Assembly (NCBI RefSeq): GCF_029227915.1
Contig: NC_079884.1
Span: 13,392,001 to 13,456,000, forward strand
Source: Hydractinia symbiolongicarpus
Taxonomy: Eukaryota; Cnidaria; Hydrozoa; Anthoathecata; Hydractiniidae
Length of the DNA: 64,000 nucleotides
Direction of reading: 5' to 3'
Position 1 is the first letter of the stretch. Every line of letters starts with the position of its first letter. Positions 44,801 to 56,495 of the stretch are shown piece after piece. A model generated the notes under the pieces. It was not told where the DNA came from, ran no database searches, and saw only the letters and a program-made list of their open reading frames with translations. The position numbers were made by a program, and so were the translations under genes.

Positions 44801-47800
44801 TTTGCAAATCTTGAGAATAATGACACAAAAATTAACTCCAATGATTATGACATCCTAATTTTGTCTGTTAAATACTCAATACCAATTTTTCACAAATGGT
44901 ATTTGGTCTATTGTTATATGAAACATAATGGAGACTGAGGACGATTGCATATAAATTTTTGGTCAAAAATGGTAATTTTATTCCATTAGTGGATTAGATT
45001 TTGAAGTGCCAATATTCTGTTTGTCACTCTTTCAGCCAAACTTTATTTTCTGATCAATTCGAATGGTATACTTTTATTTTGATTTAATTTTTAATTGTGT
45101 CTTAGCAAATTGCTTACAACTAATCCCAGATGTGTCCAACCTTGAACAAGTATGCCACAAGTACCATGCAACATGCAAAGGATTTCCACACTACGGAGCA
45201 TTCACCACAAAACTCAAAGGACGTCATCTTTTTGTCATAGGTGTCAATATGACAGCTATTTCAAAAGTATTAAGAAAAGGTATTTATTTTTATACCCCTA
45301 GTGGCGCATGTCTCAGTCGCTATGGAGCTCACTTCGTAATCACGAACGGATTATTTTAATCAGCATATTAAAATTTGTGAAATATAAGCAATGAAGACTA
45401 GATTTCTATTTCTCTATCTATGTTGTAATGCCAGCTGTGTATCTGTCTGTCCGTGGTTTCAGAACGGGAGCTACGAGTAGCGAGTAACGACTAGTAATTT
45501 ACTACGATATCAAAGTACGAATTTTATTAGATTGCTGGGGAGTTATTTTACATACCACTGGAGAAGACTTGGATAAATGCGAGTACAAAAACTTTGACCA
45601 GGTAAATGGTTGGATTTGATTTAAACAATATCGAGAAAAGTTTCTCTTTATGTTTAACTGTCGGTTCTTTGATAGTACTGTAGGAATAAATCATCTGTAT
45701 GCATTTTATTATTGGTGTTAGTGAAGTGGTAAAAAACACAACATGTCGATCCTAAAACCCTACACACACAATATGCTAACACCGACATGCTGGTACATTA
45801 ATCGAATAATCGTATATTATCTTTAAGCCGATTGTATACAGGAAACACAGCGCTTAGCTCGCACCAATGAATTACCCTTTTTCAGTCTAATGAATATAGA
45901 TATTTGAACGTTTTTCACGTTATGATCTTTTTATTTCTTATATAGGGATATGAGGAGTTTAAATTCCAGTACTCCAGAGTACAAAATTACACATTTAGCA
46001 TGACCTTGCTACCGACTGGAGAGACCATGAAATTTAGTTGGATATCGCCTGGTAAGTTTATACGCACCTCATTACTGGAAATTAACGAATTGTGAAATTA
46101 TTACGAGTTGCTGACCTGACGTGTTCATATTGTTTCGTACTGTAAGGGCTAATTCCACGATTAATATTTTGGTCAAAAGATTTTACTTAGAAAAAACTTC
46201 TGCTAAAAAATAATTCGACTGGTAAATTCCACAAAAAGTAAGTGCTTTTTTTCATTCGCAAGTAAGAGCAAATACAGACAGGGTAAATTTAAGCAGATGA
46301 GAATTTATTCTCCTTTTCTCCTAAACAATTGTTGAATTAGGAATACAATAAATGTATGTGTCTATTCTCCACTCATATGAAGTGTTAACTTTGTGTGTTA
46401 ATTGTGTCGAAATTCACGTCAATTTTCTGTCTCATCCGACATAACGACTTTTTAAATTTCTCCTAAAATCATATATAATTTAAACACTTCTGAAGTCAAT
46501 GTATTTTTGGCACAAGCCATATTTCAGGATTATATTCTATCACTTAGTTTAAATTCTATCTACCTACTGTTAAAATAAGTTTTAACCAGAACTTTTATTC
46601 TCATATTGGACTTACTGTAAGTCAAACAATGTTTTGTGTATAGATGACTGCGCATTATCGGTTTTGGAAGATATTCAAAGCGGTAAGATCTTCGACGTAT
46701 TCTGTTCGAGCAGCTAATATTCGGATTAAGCATTCAGACATTATCAAGTAAAACAATTTATTGAGATCCGTGTTGATATTTTTTTATTTTTTCCCTTTCA
46801 CTAGTTATCCACAATACACATGGTTCAAGAAACTACTGCTTTAAGAAACAGAATGGTGCGTGAATTCTTTACCGTTTATCCAAGTTCCTTATTGACTGCA
46901 CTTTCTAATAAGGCGCAAAAAAGTCTACCAAAGTATTTGCGACATTAGGATTAAGAAAAGTAATGTGTTTTTTGGACAAGCCTTTGATAGAAGTTTTAAC
47001 CATATTTACGTACTTTTATACTGTTTGTTTTTATATAGTTGCGTTGGTGATGACTTTTGCAAAAATGCAATGCAAGAAACACGATTATAATGCGACCAGA
47101 GTTAAAGACATTTTAAAAAATAACCTTCACGTTACAAGTGAATGCAAATTTCTTTTAAACAAAGACAAAGCGAACTCAACGAGCATACCCGTGTTGACCA
47201 TTGTAATAATCACCATGCCAGTAGTTTTTATCCTACTATTAAGCGTGTCATGTTTTGTTGTCCGACACAGAAAAAAATTGCACCGAAACACGCAAGATTA
47301 CCACGAAACACTCAGAATAGTTGAGCCAACAACATCAGGTAGAGTAGGAATAGTTCCAGCATATTAAAATGCAATTGATTGTTGAACTTTTTCACTTTTA
47401 CCACCCTATTAGTCCAAATTCAACCTAAATTTAAAATTTTAATTAATTTTAACAGCTCCAAGTTCACAGAAAAGTCTCCTTGCTTTTTATATATCTGATC
47501 AATATTTGTTCTGATTTTTAGACAATAAAAGTACATCAGTTATGATTTTAAACCGTCCTGGTTGTGAACTACTGGAAGCATTTCTTCGTGATTTTGCGTT
47601 CGTTCTTAGTTCCTATGGAGTCAACGTAAGAATGGCATTACTTGAGCAAAACGAAATTGATGCGGACGGAGGAATAGCCTCGTATATGCAGAAGCATATT
47701 AATAAATGCGACTACATTCTTATTATGTGCACAGAAAACACAAATGGTGAGAAACAAAAACTTTCTATAAACGTTGTCTGCCTAATTAATCTATGTGAAA

Positions 47801-49601
47801 CGGATTCTAAAAAGACAATTAGTGCTGTGCATAATTCGCTATGAACAGTATCCATTTAAGGTAGCTTGGCGTTAACTAGCAAATTGACTTATCGTTATTT
47901 AGCAACGCACGTCATGCAGTATCTATTTTATGCTCAAAGATTCCAATAACTTCGGGCATTAAAATTATAAGATGTTGAAATAATTTTTGATATATATTAT
48001 AAGTTCCTAATGGTATCCTTTTTAATGGTGATCCTGCGAAGGGAACCTAGTACATTTAAAGCTCCCGTTTGAGTGAGCCGATCAACTAAAGAACTACCTA
48101 AAATATCAATCATTTTCAGGATTCAGCAATCGTAGGCATAAATGAACGATACACACTTTCATAACTTCTGGTACGATTTCTCCCAAGATTGAACTCACGA
48201 CATTTCGCCCTGAAAGCGAAAGCTCTACCACAAGGCCAACAATCTTAAGCATAACCATAAAAGAAAACAGTATAATAATATTTAAATGATACTTAATACA
48301 ATGTTTAATTTTCTACTTCTAGAACACATAGAGATTTTGAAACACAGGCCGTACGAGTTTGCATTGAAAATTATTGGTGGAATGGCGTTTCATCAAAACG
48401 ACTCGTCCCGCTACATTCCAATGTATTTATCATCGTACAAAGAAGCAGTCAAAATCATACCATCATTTTTAAATGCGTCAACATCCTTTGGATATCAATT
48501 ACCACAAGATATGAAAAAGTTACTGTCAAGAATTACCTCTAAGAAGCAATTACAAGTAACAAGTGAAAGGATTGCCAAAGATAAGTTTTTCTTCAACAAA
48601 ATGTATGAACATAGAAAGAAGATTTCAGCAAAGGAGCATCCACATTGCATTAAAGAATACTGCACCAAGGTATCTTTTTTTTGTTGCTACAATCATTAAC
48701 CTTATTACCTTTTCTATATAATGTTCGGTATTGGCGTTACTCATTGTCTAGAAGCGATAAGAAGACCGCCATGAAATGTTTTCTTAGTAAATTAACCCGA
48801 CTTAGGTAAAGTGGCTTTGAATTTAGCTTATGAATACCCTCCAAATTAAGCTTATCTTTACCTCACACGTACTTTGGCAGTTTTCGTCCCCTTCGAGCTA
48901 GTTCTTTCTCTCATCACGAACTTTTCCTATTTCCTGTCACCTTAAGATGAAGAGAGTGCCATAGTTTGCATTACAAAAAAATAAATGAGAAAGGCTAAGA
49001 TGCTTAGATGTTTCTTGCCAACCGGCCTACAAGCTGAATTTTTCATCCAAATTTTCTTTATGTAAGGTGAATCTATAAACAGAACAAACATGAAAGTAAC
49101 ATGCCAAAAATTGTGTCGTATATCATCAGAAGTACTTTCGACAGCTTTCGAGTTTTGATAGAGCAGTTGGCAGCCGACATAAGCGAACTATACAGTCTCA
49201 TATATCGGTCAATTTTCTCAGGTGTTTTAGTAAGATTGCATAACAAAAGTACCAAAAAAGGTAACAAATGTTTCTGATACGAGTGTTGCACACTGTAAAG
49301 TATGTATCTTCTAAAGTGTATCTACCTTTACCTACAAACTCCACCTTACTTCTTTTTGTTTGTGTTTTCCGACGCATTGTAGCGTAATTCTTTTCCTTTT
49401 CAGGGTACATGTCATGGCAGTATAGTCAACCTTTCATCAATATGGCCAACAACTGTTCAATCAGCTAAATGGTCCTCTTTGCATTCTTTGGCCGATAACC
49501 CTTTAGATGATGTCATAAAGGAATCGACTTCATATGAAATGACTTTGGTGTGCAAATACAATTTGATGATAGGGAAGGATAGGAATATCTGCGAAGTTTG
49601 A
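41881..49601 (+). CDS. SEFIR-domain (IL-17-receptor-like) membrane receptor, copy 2
   Basis: Exons: 41881-41928, 44035-44059, 44407-44454, 45106-45279, 45531-45601, 45946-46051, 46644-46682, 46805-46855, 47039-47338, 47522-47746, 48323-48669 and 49404-49601. Every exon length equals that of copy 1, all borders are GT-AG, and the product is 543 residues with no stop. The layout is the same: signal peptide 1-16, cysteine-bearing ectodomain, membrane helix about 238-262, SEFIR about 288-430, C-terminal tail. By hand count it differs from copy 1 at about 27 residues before the end of the membrane helix (for example SREQEYT versus SRVQNYT, and DFSWTS versus KFSWIS), but at only about 7 in the cytosolic part. 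Exon 10, the SEFIR start, differs by one residue (DNE/DNK). Both copies look functional and may differ in ligand use; that is inference. Confidence 0.9.
42225..43070 (+). other. Copy-2-specific segment of intron 1, with hairpin
   Basis: Copy 1 has no counterpart. It includes a perfect 19-bp inverted repeat (42930-42948 with 42953-42971, TTTTTATTTGATATGAAAT and its complement) around a 4-base loop. No ORF. Confidence 0.6.
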
Positions 49602-49963
49602 AGAGACAATTTGTGGTCACATTGACCATTTATAGAATAATTAGCATAATTACGTACAAAGAAAGAAGTGGCCACACTACTTGTTACATTATAAAAATAT
49701 TTATAGAATAGTTAAAATATTTACATACAAAGAAAGAAGTCGCCACACTACTTGTTACATTATAACAATGTAACAGAAAACAACATTATAACTAAACTAA
49801 ATAGTTCCCTGGAAGTTTGTTTTCAGGGCTGTTTAAAAAAAGACTTTTTGATGAAGAAGTAAAGATGAAAAACTTGGTAAATCGTCTGTTTATAATATAG
49901 TGTAATGTGTACATACTTTGGCGATGAGTGGAGAATTTGCAAAATACGAAGAAATAAAAGAAT

Positions 49964-51595
49964 CTGAAGCGGAATTCATTTTGTGACATGGTTTGATCAA
50001 AATACCATAGTGCTAATACATAATACCATTGTTTGAAACCAGTTTAGTTGTAATTTTTGAAGCGCAATATCAATAGCGCAAGACAAACCACTAAGCATGC
50101 GATATGTATATGTAAAGTAACATTTATCTGTTAGAATGAAATAGAATGAATTAAAAATATTCTTATTAAGCGATGTTCTGCTAAATATTGACATATACCT
50201 TACATATCGATTCTACTAATAACAACAATAAGAGTTTATGAACTCCTGCATAACCAAAATTTCTAAGCAACATTATGTTTACTCTTCTACGGAAAACGAA
50301 GCAATTTGTAAACAACGATTTAGCCGAATGGATGAATTAATTATGGAAAGCAAAAACAGGAATTAGAAAAGACAGTGCGTAAGCAGACACACTTAGTCTT
50401 TCCAATTGGATACTCAACAAGCAAGGAATGATAATCAAGCCTGGCTAAGAGAGTGGAATTTAAGCCTTGTAGAATTTTCTCAAAATGTTGCTTATAAAAA
50501 TCGTGTATGACCTGATGTGTATTAGTCGCCTTCGGACAATAATAACCTTAACTGCTATATTTTAGGCATTATTTTCTTGTCAGGTTTGCCTCAAAAAAGA
50601 TTTTTTTTTTCTTTGAAAAGTAATAGTGATATTAAAGATCCTGTCAGGAAAAGTCAATAATTTTTTATCCGCTTGGTGAAAGAAAGTGTATTTGCCAAAG
50701 GTAATATCGTCTGCTGGAACTTCGGGATATTGTATTCACACCATTGTCCTTCTCATCTCACGACCAATTTTCATTCTGGATTTCAGTCCTGTTGACTGAT
50801 CAGTTACCATTGGGATTGTAGACAGAAAAAGTCTGCAAACCAGAGCGTCAAAAATGGAGTTCTTTTTTTTTGTTTCTTTAGTTTGAAAACGACAAATCAA
50901 AATTGACTTGAAATTAATTGAATATACATTTTTAAAGTGCATTCTATTTCCATTGTTGTTTCGATGTGTGTCATACCAAAAATAGTGGGGCCGAGTTTAA
51001 TTTTATTTACTGATTTACTAGATATCATGCAAGTTGATGGATTATTTATATATTTCCCCTTTCTTTTCTTGTTTTATTATAATTGCATAAAAGAAATGAA
51101 ATATGGAAATGAAAATAATATAGTCCCAAAAAAATGGATAAAACAGCAAGTTAAAAAAAATGTGCAATCAAGTTTTGTGATAAGTTGATAGCTATAATTT
51201 CTTCTTCCTTGTTCATTCTTTCAACTAATAGCAATTAAAAACAAGCAAAAGTCAGTTAGTAAAAGCGCCTTTATACTTTTACAATCTTTTAACTGCGAAA
51301 TCTTTGCGATGCAAAATCTAACAAGAAGCCCTGGAAGAATTTCTGCGCGCTACCCAAATATTTAATGAAAACCTGCTAATTCGTTGTGTTATTGTGCCAA
51401 ACATTCGAAGGGGTTTGGTGCATGAACCTCTAAAGATAAAGCACACCAGTGACATTATATCTTACAACAAACGCAAACAAATAGAAACGTGTCATAATAA
51501 ACTCACATTTTAAAAGAAATTGCTAACAAAAAATACAGCCTATCATTCATGGTTGAAAGTCTTGCGATTGAAACATTTATGGTCTTAAACGGCAT
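49964..51595. other. Intergenic, nothing recognised
   Basis: AT-rich sequence. Frame 50937-51188 starts in low-complexity aromatic-rich sequence and shows no family; 50736-50942 likewise. Confidence 0.4.
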
Positions 51596-51599
51596 TAGT

Positions 51600-52600
51600 T
51601 GAAAAAAAATCAAAATTTTGATGTGACCATCATTTTCAGTATACTTTTTTTATTAACTGTGTCAATTTTTGTCGAAAATAAAGCAGGTTTGATTTTTGGA
51701 TAAATTTTGACCTGAAATGACATTTAGGTGACAAAAAATCAAACTTTTGTACCATCATCATTTTCAGCATACTTTATTTGTTAACTGTGCCAGATTTAGC
51801 CGAAAATGAAGTGGTTTTAATTTTTGGACCATTTTTGGCCTAAAATGGCATTTAGGTGACAAAAATCAAAATTTTGATGTCACCATTATGTTCTGCATAC
51901 TTTTTTTGTTAACTTTGCCAATTTTTGTTGAAAATGAAGTAGTTTTAATTTTTGGAACAATTTTGGCCTAAAATGACATTTAAGGTGGCAAAAAACAAAC
52001 ATTTTGATGTCACCATCATGTTCACCATACTTTTTTGTTAATTGTGCCAATATTTGTCAAAAATAAAGTAGTTTTAATTTTTGGACCAATTTTGGCCTAA
52101 AACGACATTTAGGTAACAAGAAATCAAAATTTTGATGTCACCATCATGTTCAGCATACTTTATTTTTTTACTGTGCCACATTTTGTTAAAAATAAAGTAG
52201 TTTTAATTTTTGGACCAATTTTGGCCTGAAATGACATTTAGGTAAGAAGAAATCAAAATTTTGATGTCACCATCATGTTCAGCATACTTTATTTGTTAAC
52301 TGTTCGAAATTTTGTTGAAAATAAAGTAGTTCTAATTTTTGGACCAATTTTGGCCTAAAATGATATTTAGGTGACAAAAATCAAAATTATTATGTCACCA
52401 TCATGTTCAGCATACTTTATTTGTTAACTGTTCGAAATTTTGTTGAAAATAAAGTAGTTCTAATTTTTGGACCAATTTTGGCCTAAAATGATATTTAGGT
52501 GACAAAAATCAAAATTATTATGTCACCATTATGTTCAGCATACTTTTTTTGTTAACTGTGCCAAATTTTGTCGAAAACAAATACCAATTTTGGCCTGAAG
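51600..52600 (+). repeat. Minisatellite, about 8 units of 120-130 bp
   Basis: Each unit carries AATCAAAATTTTGATGTCAC, CATCATGTTCAGCATACTTT, GTTAACTGTGCCAA, AAAATAAAGTAGTTTTAATT and TTTGGCCTAAAATGACATTT, in that order. Unit starts lie near 51608, 51728, 51858, 51984, 52117, 52247, 52374 and 52500. The last two units are almost identical over 126 bp, so the array has expanded recently at its right end. Confidence 0.9.
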
Positions 52601-54232
52601 CGTCAATACTAGACTTTCCAGTAGTTAAGGAGTTTGGGTACGAAGTTTACACCTGTGACGGACCAACGTGAAATTCCAGGGTCGATTTTTTCTCAAAAAA
52701 TTCTCCGAAAGAAAAAAACGACGGTTTTAAAGAATTTCCTACGCCTTCGGGCGCGGAAATTCAATTAGAATTGCAACGATTGATTCTGCAATAATTAAAA
52801 GAAGTATTTCTTGATATGCCTTGACATTGTTCATCCTTTTTTTTATTTTTCAGTCATTCCAAGCCCCAAGGTTTATAATACGTTTTGTAACTAATTCGGA
52901 ACTGACCAGACCGTTTTGTTTACTATATTAACAAAAATGTTCCGAAAATTATAATTAAAGACCAGAGACCTTTTAGCGCAGAGCATGTCCACGAGTAGGT
53001 TGTTGTGATATGGACCTGAGGAAAAAAATGCAAATAATGTTACCAACTCTTCCAAAAACCCGTTTAATGAATTACACTCAAGTCCTCCAGCAACAGCCCA
53101 ACCTCGATACAGGGCGGCGTAAAAAAAAGAAAAAAAGCCCACTAATTAAGAATTAGGGTTGCCAACAGTCCTGAAATTGGTGCATCTTAACAGCAGCAGC
53201 AGTACTGCTTTGTGTCAAATCTTCCATAAATTTCACCATTTTTCTACGAAGCTATTTACTTTAGTATCATAGTTATTCCATTAAGTAAACTGAAGTCCTA
53301 CCTTTTAAGCACAGAAGGCTTGGAAGACAAATGGCGTGGGTATGAGTTTGCAGAACGCTTTTTATAGAAAGCAATGTTTCACATCTTGTTTTGAATGTAA
53401 GAGCGTTGAACAGAGAACAGAGGAAGATGCTCATTAGAACAGTCGTCAACAGTCGTGTTTATGAATTAAGCACACATGGTTCCTACCGTCTGTTTTCTAT
53501 ATTCTAACTGGGACGGTGAGACGAACATGTTCGTATCGCCGTCCGATGTTTGAAAAATTGTCTCATGATTGTCATTTTAATACCGTGCATATACAGTGAT
53601 TTTATGCAACTCAACGTTTTTGCCATAATACTGGTACACCCACTAGTCGTCTTTGATTCGTCTAAACCTCGTCTGTGATTCGTCTATAGCTCGTCTGTGA
53701 TTTGTCTTTAGTCGTCTGTACTCGTCTACACCTTTTTCTGCAGGTTTAGAACAAATCGTCTAGGCAGAAAAAAGATACATCAATAAATATGGAATCTTTT
53801 CATCGACCGCCTGAGGGTGGTCCTTCATCAGTCGATTAGGGCGCGATATTTTCCCTGATATTATTCCGTTTTTTGTACGGAGTTAAATTTTGGTGCGCAG
53901 CTTCTGTGCCATTTTATCTATTGTTTTCGCAAGGCCAAAACAACGGTATTCTTTGGCTTAGGGAGGATGGGTAATTCTCACTCACTGACTCGAACTTGTA
54001 TGTTTGAGATGACCATCTCCATCAGTCGCTACGTTTAGACGAGCTCTCAATGGTAGTGACTAGTTTCAATCTGGACCCCTGGGCTTTTGTTTGATATCTC
54101 GCTGTCACTTTATCGAAAAGAGAAAAAAAAGCCTTGGGATCGAGGTTGGACTAGTTTGTATCGTCGAAAGTAACCCAGTGGGCAGGTCCACGCGCGTATG
54201 TTACTATTGCTTGACATATTAACCTATTCTAT
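52601..54232. other. Intergenic with a short TCGTCT-rich repeat
   Basis: 53645-53745 has about seven spaced copies of a CGTCTGTGATTCGTCTATAG-like motif. No gene is recognised; frame 52891-53142 on the minus strand has no family motif. Confidence 0.45.
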
Positions 54233-54542
54233 TTAAAGCTTACCTCCCGAGAAAAATCAAGTTGACCTAAATCGATTCATAACATCTTCAGAAAAAACAA
54301 TTTAACGTTTATTTTATTAAAATCACTACAGTATTCAAGAAACCAGACAATGTTTACCTCATGTTTTTAAGCCTTCACCTCACTTGTTCGCCATTTTGCA
54401 AGTGAACATTTAAGAGTATAATTATGCGCCTGACGTCACTAGTTAGAAGCTCACATTCGAACCCCCGGGATGAGAGGCGAAACTTTGCGGATGTGATGTG
54501 ATGTGATTTGTAAAAAAAAGTTCCACACGTTGATGAATAAGG

Positions 54543-54745
54543 ATGGCTTCTTGCCCACTTACCTAGTTGTCTTAACCACCAAAAGAAACAAGGTATATAT
54601 TTTTTTCAACTTTCCCAAAGGTCCAAAACAACGAACTATATGGATCAAACTGATCAAGAGAGAGGATACGCCTCCAAAGAATTTTAGATCTGCGAAGCTC
54701 ATTTTACTTTTAAAAGAAGAAGGTTAGAAGATGTTTTCATTTTTA
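54543..54745 (+). pseudogene. THAP-domain remnant
   Basis: Pieces of a THAP finger can be read in order with shifts: MASC at 54543, a stop, then CLNHQKKQG. A second frame gives FFNFPKGPKQRTIWIKLIKR, and a third gives CEAHF followed by TFKRRRLEDV. These correspond to the first cysteine pair, the F-FPK and W of the core, and the C-x2-HF ligand pair of THAP. At least one stop and two frameshifts are needed, so it is dead. It was recognised by motif order, and its pairing with the neighbouring P2X7-tail frame supports it. Confidence 0.6.
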
Positions 54746-54805
54746 TCGTCATTCATCGAACTCATGCTCTAATTCGAATACGTTTACATATCAAAACTCA
54801 CTGAT

Positions 54806-55009
54806 CAAATTAAAAATATTCGCGGATTCTAACTCGCAATAGCAACGACACTCCGCTTCGCTCGTCATTATCTTACACTTTCCACACTTGCACCACGTCC
54901 TTACAGCAACAGCAACACGTGAAGCGACTTCTTCGTGAATAGTATCCTCATCACAGCTCTCCCAACTGAAATCCGAGTCAGTGCTTGGTCTAGTATTTCG
55001 CCTGCTCAA
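54806..55009 (-). pseudogene. P2X7-tail (ballast)-like frame, truncated
   Basis: The minus frame reads RRNTRPSTDSDFSWESCDED and later RTWCKCGKCKIM then EAECRCYCELE. These are the zinc-ligand motifs of the P2X7 tail (WCxCGxC and the later cysteines). It ends at a donor-like GATCA|GTGAGT near 54806. Only about 60 bp separate this from the THAP remnant, so the second exon is absent. There is no ATG: the frame starts after a TAG, with TTG at 55007. The family assignment is good; the gene is incomplete. Confidence 0.7.
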
Positions 55010-55439
55010 ATTGAAATTCTACAACATTTTCCCTGTCGCTCTTTTTTTCTTTTTTTGCGTCACAGCTTCTCGGTATTGCAATTGAATGATGATTTCTCAA
55101 AAAAGTTAGTATTCATTTTCAAAGTTTCCTGATATTTTCACGGGATTAAACATACTAATTACCAATGAATTTCACTATTAAAGTTTAAGTAAAAATTTCA
55201 ATGCGGAAGATGATTTACGATCTTCTAACAGGTAAAGTCAGAGCACTCAAGGTGAAGAAATTTATAAAACAACGTTGCGGATGTTTTTACCTCGTGTCGG
55301 AGGTGAATTTTTGAATCTTTGAATAGGCATTATTAACTTCTAAGTGCGAATTAAGGAAAATATACTTTATATTCGTAAATCACGTATGAATATGAGCCAA
55401 TTTAGGGCAACTTAATTTTTCTCGGGAGGTAAGCTTTAA

Positions 55440-56295
55440 GCAAAGGGAAAAGTGGTTTTGCGGTCGTATGCCACCTTACTAGTATAATGAGTCCCACCCC
55501 TGACCTGCGAATGATGAGGCGCTGAAATTGACAAAACCTGTTACTTTTTCAAATAACGGCTTCTCATCGACTTTTTTCGTGTTTGTTTACATGCTACAAG
55601 ACTGGATGGATGGATGGTCAACGAGGGTACAACAAAAACGAAAAACACAACACATAGTTAGCTAGCTTAACATGCTGTGTGCGATACACAAGCGCCAGAA
55701 CTCAAAATAATGCCCCTATACGCATTCATGCGCAAATTCACGTTGCTATAGTATCCAAATTAAATATGGCTACCTTTGGTAGGTAAACAAAGCTATCCAC
55801 AGTCTAAAGTACTGAATAAGTTGGTAGATTTGATGCGATTTTTCTTGTAAATACCATGTCAATTAATCGCTGTTCATTATGCTCCTGTTCTACCATTTAA
55901 GTCAAAGTATGTTTTTATTATACACCTTAATGCGCAATGTTGGCGATGCTTATTATCTCCTTGAGAATTAATTGGTTTTCAGCATTAATTTACCGATTCT
56001 CTGTATTAGCTTGTATTGCGGTTGATAACTAGTTCTCAGTGCATGTTCCACAAAATAAAATCTTGCTGTCACACATACATTTTTCATTCTTATATCAAAA
56101 CAGACTACAGGCTCTGGGATCGAGGTTGCTCTCTCTTCTTCAGCGTTCAAATGTGGTATTGTGAGAATAAGCCTCACAATTTTTAATAAATTTGTGTTAT
56201 TTTTCTTTCAGTTTTCTGATAGTCTTATGTGACTATTGTTTTCTCGACGAAACAGCTACAACGTTCACAGGAGATTGAAGTTTTCGAATTCTTTA
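55440..56295. other. Intergenic, nothing recognised
   Basis: No gene. CTCTGGGATCGAGGTTGCT at about 56112 resembles GCCTTGGGATCGAGGTTG near 54132 and CCAAGGATTGAGGTTG near 24007 and 40769, a short dispersed motif. Confidence 0.4.
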
Positions 56296-56495
56296 TACCG
56301 TATTTCCTCTAAAGAACGCCGCGGCGTTCTTTACAAAATGCAATTTTTAGGTGCGGCGTTCTTTAGAGGGCGGCGTTCTTTGGAGGGCGGCGTTTATTAC
56401 AAAACCATGAGTGAGACAAAAAGCAGAAGTTGACGTTAAGTATTTTCTTTAAGATTAAATATAGATAACAAAAGAATTAAACTATGAAAAGTCTA

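Larger units (their letters stand above)
41472..49963 (+). repeat. Tandem segmental duplication, copy 2
   Basis: It is the counterpart of 32352-40525. Homology covers exons and most introns. The intron-1 segment at about 42225-43070 is unrelated to copy 1. The end lies near AAAAGAATCTGAAG, where copy 1 runs into the R2 repeat. Confidence 0.9.
54237..55435. mobile_element. Second TTAA-flanked Kolobok-like element, decayed cargo
   Basis: The ends are inverted repeats beginning AGCTTACCTCCCGAGAAAAA, with about 35 bp of similarity. They are flanked by TTAA at 54233-54236 and 55436-55439. The 1199-bp element carries a THAP remnant (+) and a P2X7-tail-like frame (-), again tail to tail. The termini differ from those at 27629-29279, so it is a separate family with the same cargo arrangement. 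No transposase core. Confidence 0.8.

Noticed and set aside
50937-51188. Possible 83-residue membrane protein
   Set aside because: The translation is low-complexity, from AT-rich DNA, with no splice partners, no similarity to a family and no upstream signals.
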